A DNA stretch of 64,000 nucleotides from Streptomyces chattanoogensis (GCF_001294335.1 NZ_LGKG01000001.1:310001-374000); one strand, 5' to 3'. Counted from the stretch's first letter, positions 34,504 through 43,139 are shown. The notes: a model not told the origin generated them from the sequence alone. Numbers and translations: made by a program.

Positions 34504-35277
34504 TCAGAGCAGCACACCCCCCGTCGCATCGATCCACTGGCCCGTCACCCAGCGGCTGTCGTCCGAGGCGAGAAAGGCCACGACATCGCCGATGTCGGCC
34601 GGCTCCGCCACCCGCCCGAGCGGGGATATCTCCCCGAGTGCCGTACGCGCCCCGGCGTTCTCCGCACCGCGCAGCCAGCCGGCGTTCATATCCGTGTCGA
34701 CGGCGCCGGGCGCCACGGCGTTGACCGTGATCCCGCGCGGTCCCAGGTCCTTGGCGAGCGTCCTGGTGAACACATCGACGGCGCCCTTGCTCATGGCGTA
34801 GGCGATCAGCTCGGGCTTGGCCGCGCCACGCGTCAGCCCCGTCGAGGTGTTGATGATCCGCCCGCCGTCCCGCAGTCGGCTCAGCCCCTGCTGCACGATG
34901 AAGAACGGCGCCTTGGTGTTGACCGCGAAGAGGCGGTCGAAATCTTCCTCCGTCACCTCCCCGACCCGCTTCAGCGTCCCGTCCACCGCTTTGTTGATCC
35001 CGGCGTTGTTGACCAGGACGTCCACCCCGTCGGCCTGCTCGTCGAACGCGGACCAGAGCGCCTCGGCGTCTCCCGGCACCCCCAACTCGGCCCGGACCGC
35101 GAAGGCCTCGCCGCCCGCGGCCTCGATCGCGGCGACCGTCTCCTTGGCCGCCGCCTCGTCGCGTCCGTAGTGCACGCCGACCCGCGCCCCGTCCCGCCCC
35201 AGCCGCTCCGAAATCGCCCGGCCGATCCCCCTGCCGCCGCCCGTCACCAGTGCCGTCCTGCCGCTGAGTGCACCCAT
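34504..35277 (-). CDS. Short-chain dehydrogenase/reductase
   Basis: A 257-residue SDR oxidoreductase. The NADP-binding GGGRGIG lies near residue 14, NNAG near residue 86, the catalytic Ser is in NTSTG and the YAMSK motif (Tyr/Lys) follows near residue 155. The C-terminal substrate region ends GGVLL. It is divergent from a TetR regulator with a shared operator, so it is the likely target of that regulator. The substrate is unknown. The ATG at 35277 has GGGGAGGGG eight bases upstream. Confidence 0.93.
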   Translation of the reverse strand: MGALSGRTALVTGGGRGIGRAISERLGRDGARVGVHYGRDEAAAKETVAAIEAAGGEAFAVRAELGVPGDAEALWSAFDEQADGVDVLVNNAGINKAVDGTLKRVGEVTEEDFDRLFAVNTKAPFFIVQQGLSRLRDGGRIINTSTGLTRGAAKPELIAYAMSKGAVDVFTRTLAKDLGPRGITVNAVAPGAVDTDMNAGWLRGAENAGARTALGEISPLGRVAEPADIGDVVAFLASDDSRWVTGQWIDATGGVLL

Positions 35278-35354
35278 GGCCGTGCCCCTCCCCATCTCGT
35301 ATGCGCCGCCCGGCGCGAGGGCGCGCCCGCACGCAACGCGCAGCGCCCCTCCGC

Positions 35355-35376
35355 CGAGCGATTTCTATATCGCTCG
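35355..35376. promoter_or_regulatory. TetR-type operator in the SDR/TetR divergent promoter
   Basis: CGAGCGAT, six bases, ATCGCTCG form a perfect 8-bp inverted repeat. It covers the -10 (TATAGA on the minus strand) of the SDR promoter. Confidence 0.7.
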
Positions 35377-35393
35377 CTACAAAAAGACGCTAA
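35364..35393 (-). promoter_or_regulatory. SDR gene promoter
   Basis: On the minus strand TTAGCG (35388-35393), an 18-base spacer and TATAGA (35364-35369). The -10 lies inside the palindromic operator. Confidence 0.55.
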
Positions 35394-35429
35394 CACGACT
35401 TCCGTACCGGCCGCTATAAAATTCACCCC

Positions 35430-36185
35430 ATGGCGAGCAAGGAAACGAAACAGCGCGGCCGGCCCCGGTCCTTCGACCGGGAGACGGCGCTCGAGCAGGC
35501 GATTCGGTCCTTCTGGGAGCAGGGCTACGAGGCCACGTCCATCTCCGACCTCACTCGCACCATGGGCATCAGTGCCCCCAGCCTCTACGCGGCCTTCGGC
35601 GACAAGCGCGCACTGTTCGACGAGGCGGTGGCCGAGTACGGACGGCTCTACGGCGGCTTTCTCCCCCGCGCCGTGGCCGAGGAGCCGACCGCCCGCCGCG
35701 GCGTCGAACGGGCGCTGCGCGAGGCCGCGGCCGAATACACGCTGCCCGGCCGCCCCCGCGGCTGCCTCGTTATCAGCGCGGCCCAGAACACCGCCCCCGC
35801 CTCCGCCGAAGTCGCCGCCTCCCTGCGGGAGATGAGGCTGTCGAACATCCGGGACATCCAGCGGGCGATCACGGCGGACATTGCCTCCGGCGAGCTCCCC
35901 GCCACCACGGACGCGGCCGCGCTTGCCCATTACGCAGGGGCGGTCATCCAGGGCATGTCACAGCAGGCACGGGACGGCGCGGACCGCACGACGCTGGAAG
36001 CCATCGCGGAACTGGCCATGAAGGCCTGGCCGGAGACGGAGACGCAGACGGAGAGGGAGGGCGCGGGGGAGACGGAGGGAACGGGAAAGGCAGCGGACGA
36101 CCCGGAGAAAGAGCCGGAAGCCAAGGCGGGGAAGACGCGGGGCGAGGCCCGGCGCACCCGGCCCCGTACGGCCGATCGCCCCTGA
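35430..36185 (+). CDS. TetR-family regulator
   Basis: A 251-residue repressor. The HTH spans about residues 15-62 (GYEATSISDLTRTMGISAPS then LYAAFGDK), and a TetR_C domain typical of regulators of oxidoreductase genes follows (PRGCLVISAAQNTAPAS). The last ~55 residues are a Glu/Lys/Thr-rich low-complexity tail. TATAAA at 35415-35420 is only ten bases before the ATG, so the mRNA is probably leaderless. It is divergent from the SDR gene with a perfect inverted repeat between. Confidence 0.9.
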   Translation: MASKETKQRGRPRSFDRETALEQAIRSFWEQGYEATSISDLTRTMGISAPSLYAAFGDKRALFDEAVAEYGRLYGGFLPRAVAEEPTARRGVERALREAAAEYTLPGRPRGCLVISAAQNTAPASAEVAASLREMRLSNIRDIQRAITADIASGELPATTDAAALAHYAGAVIQGMSQQARDGADRTTLEAIAELAMKAWPETETQTEREGAGETEGTGKAADDPEKEPEAKAGKTRGEARRTRPRTADRP

Positions 36186-36592
36186 AGCACCCGCGGGCCG
36201 CGGCGCCGGGACAGGACCCTCAACCTGTCCGGCACCGCAGCCCGGAGCTGACATCGGCCGACCCCGTTTGCCGGCCGGGATCTGCCCCGTGTGCGGTAGG
36301 GGCACGGTCCCGGCCCAAGGCCGGTCGATCGGAGGCCTCGGCGCAGTCAGGGCAGAGAGCGCCTCGGGCCTCGTTCCGCCCTCCTGTGCGGGGAGAGCGG
36401 AGGATCAGGATCTGGAGTATCCCCCAGAAAGGTGTTGCGCCCGACATTGTGGACTAGACCATTCTCGGTTGTCCATGCCCTGGCAAAGACCACAGATACG
36501 CGCGAAAGAGCAGGCGGGCAAGAGGGCGAGCAGGAACGGACAGAAGATACGCCGGAACAACAGGCACACCCTACGCCGGTAGGCTCCAATAT
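36186..36592. other. Upstream region of the histidine kinase gene
   Basis: These 407 bases contain no convincing gene. A dre-like box lies at 36448-36463. The base composition near 36440-36590 is less GC-rich than the surroundings, as expected for promoter DNA. Confidence 0.6.
36448..36463. promoter_or_regulatory. DasR-like box upstream of the histidine kinase gene
   Basis: TGTGGACTAGACCATT keeps the palindromic TGG-CTAGACCA core of the dre consensus. It lies 130 bases before the kinase start and points to DasR control. Confidence 0.7.
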
Positions 36593-38074
36593 GTGCCCTC
36601 CATGAGGGATCTCGTACGCCAGCACACCGCTCTGAGCGACTCCGACCTCGAGTGGCTGCATCTGCTGGTCTCGGAGTGGCAGCTGCTCTCCGACCTCTCC
36701 TTCGCCGATCTTGTGCTGTGGGTTCCCACCCTGGACGGCACCCGTTACGTCTCCGTCGCCCAGATGCGCCCCAACACCGGCCCCACCTCCTATCAGGACG
36801 ACATGGTCGGCCACCTCGTTCCGCGCGGCCGCCGGCCGATGCTGGACTCCGCCCTGGACGAGGGCCGCATCGTGCGCGAGGGCGACCCGGAGTGGCGTGA
36901 GGAGGTGCCGGTACGGGTCGAGTCCATCCCGGTCCGCCGCGAGGGGCGGGTGCTCGGCGTGATCGCCCGTAACACGAACCTGCTGACCGTACGGACGCCG
37001 AGCCGCCTGGAGCTCACGTACCTGCAGAGCGCCTCCGACCTGGCCCAGATGATCGCCGCAGGATCGTTTCCCTTCCCCGGCCAGCAGGTCGACATGGATG
37101 CCTCGCCGCGCGCCGGCGACGGCCTGATCCGGCTCGACGCCGACGGCGTCGTCCAGTACGCCAGCCCCAACGCGCTCTCCGCCTACCACCGGCTCGGCCT
37201 CGCCGCCGACCTGGTCGGCCACCACCTCGGACAGACCACCGCCGAACTGGCGCCCGCCCGCGGCCCGGTGGACGAGGCCCTGGTCAAACTGGCCAGCGGC
37301 TGGGCGCCCCGGGAATTCGAGGTCGAGGGCAATGACGGCGTGATTCAACTGCGCGCCATCCCGCTCAAACCGAAGGGAACGCACATCGGGTCCCTGGTGC
37401 TGCTGCGGGACGTCACCGAACTGCGCCGCCGCGAACGGGAACTGATCACCAAGGACGCCACCATCCGGGAAATCCACCACCGGGTGAAGAACAACCTCCA
37501 GACCGTTGCCGCATTGTTGCGCTTGCAGGCCCGCCGGATGGATTCCGTACAGGGCCGCGAGGCGCTCAACGAAGCGGTCCGCCGGGTCGGTTCGATCGCG
37601 ATCGTGCACGAGACGCTGTCGCAGAACCTCGATGAACGGGTCCAGTTCGACGAGATCGCCGACCGGGTGCTGGCCATGGTCGCCGAAATCTCCCCCGGAA
37701 AGGTGACCACCCGGCGCACCGGCCGCTTCGGGATCCTGGACGCCGAGGTCGCCACCCCGCTGTCCATGGTGCTCACCGAGATCCTGCAGAACGCCCTGGA
37801 GCACGCCTTCGACCAGGCGGAAGGCGGCATCGTCGAGGTCGGCGCGGTGCGCGGCGGCACCCGTGCGGAGCCGCGGCTGCTGGTCACCGTGCAGGACAAC
37901 GGGTGCGGCCTGCCCGAGGGGTTCGACCCGCAGAGCGCAGGAAACCTGGGGCTGCAGATCGTACGGACCCTGGTGGAGGGGGAGTTGGGCGGCACGTTCG
38001 ACATGGTGCAGGCGCCCGGCCGCGGCACGCAGGTCCTTCTCGATGTGCCCGTACGGGCCGAGAAGCAGCACTGA
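36593..38074 (+). CDS. Cytoplasmic sensor histidine kinase, PdtaS-like
   Basis: A 493-residue soluble kinase. A GAF-like domain (about residues 10-155) and a PAS domain (about 170-285) precede a HisKA_2 dimerisation domain, with the phospho-acceptor His in REIHHRVKNNLQT (near residue 298), and a HATPase domain with N, G1 and G2 motifs (EILQNALEHAF, VQDNGCGLP, GNLGLQIV). PdtaS partners an ANTAR-type response regulator that binds RNA, normally encoded elsewhere. The GTG at 36593 is used. ATG at 36602 is an alternative. wblE is downstream on the other strand. Confidence 0.93.
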   Translation: MPSMRDLVRQHTALSDSDLEWLHLLVSEWQLLSDLSFADLVLWVPTLDGTRYVSVAQMRPNTGPTSYQDDMVGHLVPRGRRPMLDSALDEGRIVREGDPEWREEVPVRVESIPVRREGRVLGVIARNTNLLTVRTPSRLELTYLQSASDLAQMIAAGSFPFPGQQVDMDASPRAGDGLIRLDADGVVQYASPNALSAYHRLGLAADLVGHHLGQTTAELAPARGPVDEALVKLASGWAPREFEVEGNDGVIQLRAIPLKPKGTHIGSLVLLRDVTELRRRERELITKDATIREIHHRVKNNLQTVAALLRLQARRMDSVQGREALNEAVRRVGSIAIVHETLSQNLDERVQFDEIADRVLAMVAEISPGKVTTRRTGRFGILDAEVATPLSMVLTEILQNALEHAFDQAEGGIVEVGAVRGGTRAEPRLLVTVQDNGCGLPEGFDPQSAGNLGLQIVRTLVEGELGGTFDMVQAPGRGTQVLLDVPVRAEKQH

Positions 38075-38129
38075 CTCCCATACGGGACGAAACGGCACCG
38101 GCCGCCCGTACGGCCCCCGAACAGCAGCA

Positions 38130-38156
38130 AGCCCCGGACCCATCCGGTCCGGGGCT
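38130..38156 (+). terminator. Terminator after the histidine kinase gene
   Basis: A perfect 11-bp stem AGCCCCGGACC/GGTCCGGGGCT with a CATCC loop, between two convergent genes. Confidence 0.85.
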
Positions 38157-38253
38157 CAAAGCTATTGCGATGCGATAACGACCTGGCTTTTCAGCGCCGG
38201 GGCTGCATCGGGGGTACTGCGCGCTGCGGCTCGGGGGCCACGGGGCGGCTGGC

Positions 38254-38511
38254 TCAGGCGCTGGCGTTGCGCGCCCGGTTGCGAGCTGCACGGCGCTTCA
38301 TCGCGCGGCGCTCGTCCTCGCTCAGACCACCCCAGACGCCGGAGTCCTGGCCGGACTCGAGCGCCCACTGCAGGCACTGCTCCATGACGGGGCAGCGGCG
38401 GCAGACGGCCTTGGCTTCCTCGATCTGCAGCAGCGCAGGACCGGTGTTGCCGATGGGGAAGAAGAGCTCGGGGTCTTCCTCGCGGCAAACGGCGCGGTGA
38501 CGCCAGTCCAT
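38254..38511 (-). CDS. wblE: WhiB-like iron-sulphur transcription factor WblE
   Basis: An 85-residue WhiB-family protein. The four Cys ligands of the 4Fe-4S cluster are in AVC (residue 9) and CRRCPVMEQC (about 38-47). The turn GVWGG and a basic C-terminal DNA-contact segment (RRAMKRRAARNRA) follow. Sequence and place next to the PdtaS-like kinase fit WblE/WhiB1-type proteins, which bind the primary sigma factor. The ATG at 38511 has GGAG upstream. The gene has a long, palindrome-rich leader. Confidence 0.95.
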   Translation of the reverse strand: MDWRHRAVCREEDPELFFPIGNTGPALLQIEEAKAVCRRCPVMEQCLQWALESGQDSGVWGGLSEDERRAMKRRAARNRARNASA

Positions 38512-38831
38512 GGCTGCTCCATCTCCTCGTGTGACGGGATCGTTGCTTGTGAATGTGAACGCTTTCACGAATCCCTCCACAAGGGAAGGGCCGAACCCCA
38601 GTTGTGAACTGGTGCGGTCCTGTGGAATGAGGAGGAGGATTCGGGCTCTCAAGGGGGCCGGTGAAGCGGCCGTCCCGATCGCCATGAAGAGACTCGCAAA
38701 CCTCGGCGGCGGATACAACCCCTTCCGGAAAGTTTTTTTTGATTCCTTGGTGTCGCCTCGGTCACAGCCGTCATTCCAGGGGGTGGAAGGCAGTCTAAAC
38801 GTTCGAGTGAAAGGACTTTGGTCCCTACTGC
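38512..38831. other. Palindrome-rich wblE leader/promoter region
   Basis: The 320 bases hold GTGAACGCTTTCAC (38555-38568, a near-perfect palindrome) and CCAGTTGTGAACTGG (38598-38612, 6-3-6). An uninterrupted run of eight T follows TTCCGGAA near 38726-38743. No gene is seen. The relatively AT-rich composition fits a regulated promoter with a long leader. Confidence 0.6.
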
Positions 38832-39815
38832 TCACACAATCACACGCAGTGCACGGCGAACGCCTGTGAACGTCACACTCGTACGCAGCCCCAGGTGGTC
38901 CCCGTCCATCTGAAACGGCAGTGGCGCCTGCGAATGCAAGGTGAACTCGGTGAGGTCATGGAGTGAGACCGCGTGCTTGCCCCGGGGCCCGCGATGTGGT
39001 GTTGACGTCAGCATCTGGGCCCCGTACCGGGCCACTGCCGGGGCCGAGAGCTTGCCCAGTGCGAACAGATCCAGTCCGGAGTCGAACGATGCCCGGGGGG
39101 ACGGGTAGATCGGGCGATTGCCCAGGTAGGTCCAGGGGGCGGTGTTGCAGATTATGGACATCACCAGGTCCTCGACGACCTCCGTGGAGCCGTCCCGGCC
39201 GCCCGGGCGTTCGAGGGTGATGGAGCCGCGCCGGCGGTTCTGCTCGCCCAGGTACTGGCGTACGAACTGCCGCACATACAGGGCATGCGTCGAACGCTTG
39301 CCGCGTTCACGCTGCTGCTCGACCCGCCCCACCACACCCGCGTCGAAGCCGAAGCCCGCGCAGAAGGTGAACCACCGGGGCGGCGCGCCCTCGTCCTTGC
39401 TGCCCGGGGTGCCGGAGGCCAGGCCCAGGCCGATGGTGCGCTCGCTGCGGTCGCGCAGCGCGTCCAGAAGGGCGCCGGTCGCCTCCACGACGTCATTGGG
39501 CAGGCCGAGCGCGCGGGCGAAGACATTGGTGGAGCCACCGGGGACGACGGCCAGCCGGGGGTGGGAGTCCGGATCGGGTCCGTTCGTCAGCAGGCCGTTG
39601 ACGACCTCGTTGACCGTGCCGTCGCCGCCGAGGGCCACGACCAGGTCCGTCTCGCCGCCCTCGGCGGCCTCCCTGGCCAGGTCACGGGCGTGGCCGCGGT
39701 ACTTCGTCTCGGCGACCTCCAGCTTGAGGTCGCTGGCGAGGGCGTGGGCGAGCACTTCACGGGTGCGGGCACTGGTGGTGGTTGCTGCGGGATTGACCAC
39801 GAGGAGTGCGCGCAT
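38832..39815 (-). CDS. Diacylglycerol/lipid kinase family protein
   Basis: A 327-residue DagK-type lipid kinase. It has the ATP-binding GGDGTVNEVVNGL (about residues 63-75), PGGSTNVFARALG (about 92-104) and the FCAGFGFDAGVV motif. It phosphorylates a lipid with a free hydroxyl, most likely diacylglycerol. It contains no membrane helix. Genes of this type are regularly next to wblE in Streptomyces, with no known functional link. Confidence 0.93.
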   Translation of the reverse strand: MRALLVVNPAATTTSARTREVLAHALASDLKLEVAETKYRGHARDLAREAAEGGETDLVVALGGDGTVNEVVNGLLTNGPDPDSHPRLAVVPGGSTNVFARALGLPNDVVEATGALLDALRDRSERTIGLGLASGTPGSKDEGAPPRWFTFCAGFGFDAGVVGRVEQQRERGKRSTHALYVRQFVRQYLGEQNRRRGSITLERPGGRDGSTEVVEDLVMSIICNTAPWTYLGNRPIYPSPRASFDSGLDLFALGKLSAPAVARYGAQMLTSTPHRGPRGKHAVSLHDLTEFTLHSQAPLPFQMDGDHLGLRTSVTFTGVRRALRVIV

Positions 39816-39909
39816 ACGAAGCAGCGTACCGACCTGCCGCTTCGTGTCTCACGCCCCGTCCGGGTTCGGGCGGGCCCGCCCCGTACACCGCCGGCGCTAC
39901 CCTGCTGGG

Positions 39910-40395
39910 GTGAGCAGCAAGCAGAAGCCGTCCGCGAGCGGCCAGCAGAAACGGTCACCGGACCGCGCCGCCGGTGCTCCCGCCGTACCCGGGCCGGCCG
40001 GCCCGCGGCCCGCCCGGATCGCCGCCGCCGCGGCGCTCACCGGGGTCGAGGGCCTGGCGCTGGCCGTCATGGGCACGTACATGCTGATCATGGGGCTGGC
40101 CGGTTCGCCGGACAGTCCGCAGCAGGCGGAGATGGGCGGGCTGACCGTGCTGGCGCTCGCCGCCCTGCCGCTCGTCGCCGCGCGCGGGCTGTGGCTGCGC
40201 CGCCGCTGGAGCCGCGGCCCCTCGCTGATCACCCAGATCGTGGCGCTGCCGGTCGCCTGGACGCTGATCAAGGGCGGCGGGGTGCTGATCGCGGCCGGCG
40301 CCGGGCTCGCCCTCGTGGCGGTCGTGGTGCTGGTCCTGCTGGTCAATCCGACGGCCACGGTGGCGCTGGGGATCGGGCCCCGGGAAACGCCGTAG
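39910..40395 (+). CDS. Small integral membrane protein
   Basis: A 161-residue protein with a basic, Pro/Ala-rich cytoplasmic N-terminus (about 35 residues) and four predicted membrane helices (about 38-62, 72-92, 103-118 and 120-145). No domain is recognised. GTG at 39910 is the only start that leaves the N-terminus clear of the neighbouring lipid-kinase gene. It is divergent from that gene and conserved at this place in Streptomyces. Confidence 0.75.
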   Translation: MSSKQKPSASGQQKRSPDRAAGAPAVPGPAGPRPARIAAAAALTGVEGLALAVMGTYMLIMGLAGSPDSPQQAEMGGLTVLALAALPLVAARGLWLRRRWSRGPSLITQIVALPVAWTLIKGGGVLIAAGAGLALVAVVVLVLLVNPTATVALGIGPRETP

Positions 40396-40540
40396 GGGAC
40401 GCGGCAGTCGCGAAGTCCCCTAGGGGTTGTTCGAACAGATTCCCTCAGGGTTGCGAGGGCCCCCTGCGGGCCCGCAACGCGGCGGGCGGGAGCCGTAGTC
40501 CCGGCACAGCGGCCGGACCGGGCCCGTACGCAAAGACCGA

Positions 40541-40570
40541 GCGGGCGGGGTCCACACGGACCCCGCCCGC
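40541..40570. terminator. Terminator between sigH and the membrane-protein gene
   Basis: A perfect 13-bp stem GCGGGCGGGGTCC/GGACCCCGCCCGC with an ACAC loop lies between convergent genes, 18 bases after the sigH stop. Confidence 0.85.
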
Positions 40571-40587
40571 CCCCGTTCACGGTCTGC

Positions 40588-41598
40588 TCACTCCTCCACG
40601 AGGAGCTTGTCCCGCAGCTGTGCGAGCGTGCGGGCCAGGAGCCGGGAGACGTGCATCTGGGAGATGCCGACCTCCTGGGCGATCTGTGACTGGGTCATGT
40701 TGCCGAAGAAGCGGAGCAGCAGGATCTTCTTCTCGCGCGGCGGGAGGTCCTCCAGCAGCGGCTTGAGGGATTCGCGGTACTCCACGCCCTCCAGCGCCTC
40801 GTCCTCGGCGCCGAGGGTGTCGGCGACGGCCGGGGACTCGTCGTCGGTGTCCGGCACGTCCAGGGAGAGCGTGCTGTACGCGTTCGCCGACTCCAGGCCC
40901 TCCAGGACCTCTTCCTCGGAGATCGCCAGATGCTCGGCCAGCTCATGGACCGTCGGCGCCCGGCCATGGCGCTGGGAGAGCTCGGCGGTCGCGGTGGTCA
41001 GCGACAGCCGCAGCTCCTGGAGACGGCGCGGGACGCGGACCGCCCAGCCCTTGTCGCGGAAGTGCCGCTTGATCTCCCCGACCACGGTGGGCGTGGCATA
41101 CGTGGAGAACTCCACGCCGCGCTCCGGGTCGAAGCGGTCCACCGACTTGATCAGGCCGATCGTGGCGACCTGGGTCAGATCGTCGAGGGGCTCGCCGCGG
41201 TTGCGGAACCGGCGGGCCAGGTGCTCGACGAGCGGGAGGTGCATCCGTACGAGGGTGTTGCGCAGCTCCGCGCGCTCCGGGGAGCCGTCGGGGAGTTTGC
41301 GCAGCTCGTAGAACATCGCCCGCGCGCCGCTGCGATCCTGGGGATCGTGCGGCTCGTGGTGATGCCGTTCTTCGGGATGCTGTTCTGCCCGGGGCTTCAG
41401 GCCGGGGGCCGGCTGATCAAGCCGGTCCGCCTGCTGCCCCTGCTGCTCGCTCTGGTCCATGTGGTCCGCCCGCTCTGCCTGCTCCGCCGCGTCCAACCGG
41501 CCGCCGTGGTCGTCCGTGCCCACCGGATGCGGCCGGGCCTGCTGCTCGGGGATGGCCGCACCGGGCGCCACCCGCGTGCCGCGTTCGAGATCTTTCAC
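40588..41598 (-). CDS. sigH: Stress/differentiation sigma factor SigH (SigB/F family)
   Basis: A 336-residue group 3 sigma factor. A ~90-residue Gln/His/Asp-rich N-terminal extension precedes region 2 (HLPLVEHLARRF, DDLTQVATIGLIKSVDRFDP), region 3 (APTVHELAEHL) and region 4 (LPPREKKILLLRFF, MTQSQIAQEVGISQMHVSRL). SigH answers osmotic and other stress and affects septation in S. coelicolor, where several N-terminal isoforms occur. GTG at 41598 has AGGGGG upstream. It is transcribed with the anti-sigma gene 16 bases before it. Confidence 0.95.
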   Translation of the reverse strand: MKDLERGTRVAPGAAIPEQQARPHPVGTDDHGGRLDAAEQAERADHMDQSEQQGQQADRLDQPAPGLKPRAEQHPEERHHHEPHDPQDRSGARAMFYELRKLPDGSPERAELRNTLVRMHLPLVEHLARRFRNRGEPLDDLTQVATIGLIKSVDRFDPERGVEFSTYATPTVVGEIKRHFRDKGWAVRVPRRLQELRLSLTTATAELSQRHGRAPTVHELAEHLAISEEEVLEGLESANAYSTLSLDVPDTDDESPAVADTLGAEDEALEGVEYRESLKPLLEDLPPREKKILLLRFFGNMTQSQIAQEVGISQMHVSRLLARTLAQLRDKLLVEE

Positions 41599-41614
41599 GG
41601 GGCCCCCTGTTCGG

Positions 41615-42028
41615 TCATGACGGTCCGGGACCGGCGCCGCGCTCCTTGTACAGGCTGATGGTGACCGTCTGGTCCTCGGCGACGGTGGAATCGACCTTGC
41701 CGGCCAGCGCGGAGAGCACCGTCCAGGCGAAGGTGTCGCGCTCCGGGGCGCGGCCGTCGGTCGTCGGAGCCGACACGGTCACCTGCAGTGCGTCGTCGAT
41801 CAGGCGGAAGACGCAGCTGAGCACACTGCCGGGGACGGCCTGTTGCAGCAGGATCGCGCAGGCCTCGTCGACGGCGATGCGCAGATCCTCGATCTCGTCG
41901 AGGGTGAAGTCCAAGCGGGCTGCGAGCCCGGCCGTGGCCGTACGCAGCACGGACAGGTAGGCACCCGCAGCGGGCAGACGGACTTCCACGAAGTCCTGAG
42001 TCCCGGGCTCGCCTGCGATCTGGGACAC
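41615..42028 (-). CDS. rshA: Anti-sigma factor RshA/PrsH (RsbW-like kinase)
   Basis: A 137-residue GHKL-type anti-sigma factor. The N-box is in DLRIAVDEACAILL and further HATPase elements follow. It binds and silences SigH until an anti-anti-sigma factor displaces it. GTG at 42028 is chosen because GGAGG lies six bases upstream. The open frame continues further but without coding character. It is the first gene of the rshA-sigH unit. Confidence 0.94.
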   Translation of the reverse strand: MSQIAGEPGTQDFVEVRLPAAGAYLSVLRTATAGLAARLDFTLDEIEDLRIAVDEACAILLQQAVPGSVLSCVFRLIDDALQVTVSAPTTDGRAPERDTFAWTVLSALAGKVDSTVAEDQTVTISLYKERGAGPGPS

Positions 42029-42331
42029 CCTCACCTCCAAGGTGGCACAAGCTGGTTGAGCTGGAATGCTGGATGCCCCGAGGGTCTCGGGACGTCCACA
42101 CCGGCCGCATTCTCCCGTCGTGTGAAAGGAGAACGAACCGGCGCAGCACATGGTTCGGCTGTGACGCTACCGCGATCTGCGGGCCGGTGTCGCCCGGAAG
42201 GAGCACGGCTGCCGTCCGGTGGCGCCGCGGCCTGCGGTCGCCCCGCGCCGTAGTCGTCACGCACTGTTACCTATTGTACGGCCATGAGTACGGACCGTGG
42301 CTAGAGGGCTGCACTGTCAAATCCACCCTGA
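42029..42331. other. rshA-sigH promoter region
   Basis: The 303-base gap holds a good minus-strand -10, TACAAT (42273-42278), and a TTGACA (42315-42320), but these are not correctly spaced to each other. No gene or repeat is visible. A leader of about 240 bases would result from the TACAAT. Confidence 0.4.
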
Positions 42332-42832
42332 TTACGCTCCGTTGACGCGCGCGGTGGCGGCGAGGTGCTGCAGGGCGTCTCCGGTGAGCCGGAAGACCGT
42401 CCATTCGTCCATGGGCTGCGCGCCGATCGACCGGTAGAAGCCGATGGAGGGTTCATTCCAATCCAGGACGGACCACTCGAAACGCTGGTAGCCGCGCGCC
42501 ACGCAGATCTCGGCGAGGGCCGCCAGCAGCGCCTTTCCGTGGCCGCCGCCGCGCGCCTCGGGCCGGACGTAGAGGTCCTCCAGATAGACACCGTGCGTGC
42601 CCGTCCAGGTGGAGAAGTTCCGGAACCACAGGGCAAAGCCCACCGGGGCTGCAGCCGCCTCTCCGGCTGCCTCCGCGATCAAGGCGAAGGCCGCCGGGTG
42701 GTCCCCGAAAAGTGCTTCCTTCAGCTGCGGCTCGGTGGCCTGGGCGGCCTCCGCGCTGCGCTCGTACGCGGCCAGCTCGCCGATCATGGCCAGGATGGCG
42801 GGGACGTCGCCCGGCGTCGCTTCGCGAATCAT
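42332..42832 (-). CDS. GNAT-family N-acetyltransferase (diamine-acetyltransferase-like)
   Basis: A 166-residue GNAT. It has motif A VYLEDLYVRPEARGGGHGKALL (18 of these residues, about 80-101, form the CoA loop) and motif B NEPSIGFYRSIGAQPMDEW near residue 130. The pattern resembles spermidine/thialysine acetyltransferases (SAT2-like). The acceptor is unproven. It lies upstream of the rshA-sigH unit on the same strand but with a 300-base gap. Confidence 0.9.
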   Translation of the reverse strand: MIREATPGDVPAILAMIGELAAYERSAEAAQATEPQLKEALFGDHPAAFALIAEAAGEAAAAPVGFALWFRNFSTWTGTHGVYLEDLYVRPEARGGGHGKALLAALAEICVARGYQRFEWSVLDWNEPSIGFYRSIGAQPMDEWTVFRLTGDALQHLAATARVNGA

Positions 42833-42878
42833 GCCGCAAGGCTAAGGCCAAAGGTGTGCGCGGCGTGGCCCCCGGGGC

Positions 42879-43139
42879 TCATACCAGGAGCTGGTCGACG
42901 AAGCACCAGCGCCAGTCGTCGCCCGGTTCGAACGACCGCATCACCGGGTGCCCGGTTTCCGCGTAGTGCGCGGTCGCATGCCGGTACGGCGAGGAATCGC
43001 AGCAGCCGACGTGGCCGCAGACCAGGCACAGTCGCAGCTGCACGGGGTGGCTGCCGACCGCCAGGCACTCCAGGCAGGTGGCGCTCAGCGGAGTCGGTTC
43101 GGCGCGCGGCAGTCCGGGAACATGCGTGCAGTCGCTCAT
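42879..43139 (-). CDS. UBP-type zinc-finger protein
   Basis: An 86-residue protein that is a single ZnF-UBP domain. Cys/His ligands occur as SDCTH, CLEC, CLVCGHVGCCD, HATAHYAETGH and W-rich WRWCF. In eukaryotes the domain binds ubiquitin C-termini. Its bacterial role is not known. Such single-domain genes are common in actinobacteria, often beside CPA1 antiporter genes as here, which hints at a link to ion transport. Confidence 0.9.
   Translation of the reverse strand: MSDCTHVPGLPRAEPTPLSATCLECLAVGSHPVQLRLCLVCGHVGCCDSSPYRHATAHYAETGHPVMRSFEPGDDWRWCFVDQLLV

Noticed and set aside
38726..38745. T8 run as a terminator
   Set aside because: The preceding TTCCGGAA has no loop and cannot form a stable hairpin, and the wblE promoter region is expected here.
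42273..42320. TTGACA and TACAAT as one promoter of rshA-sigH
   Set aside because: On the minus strand the two elements are 36 bases apart, too far for a single promoter.
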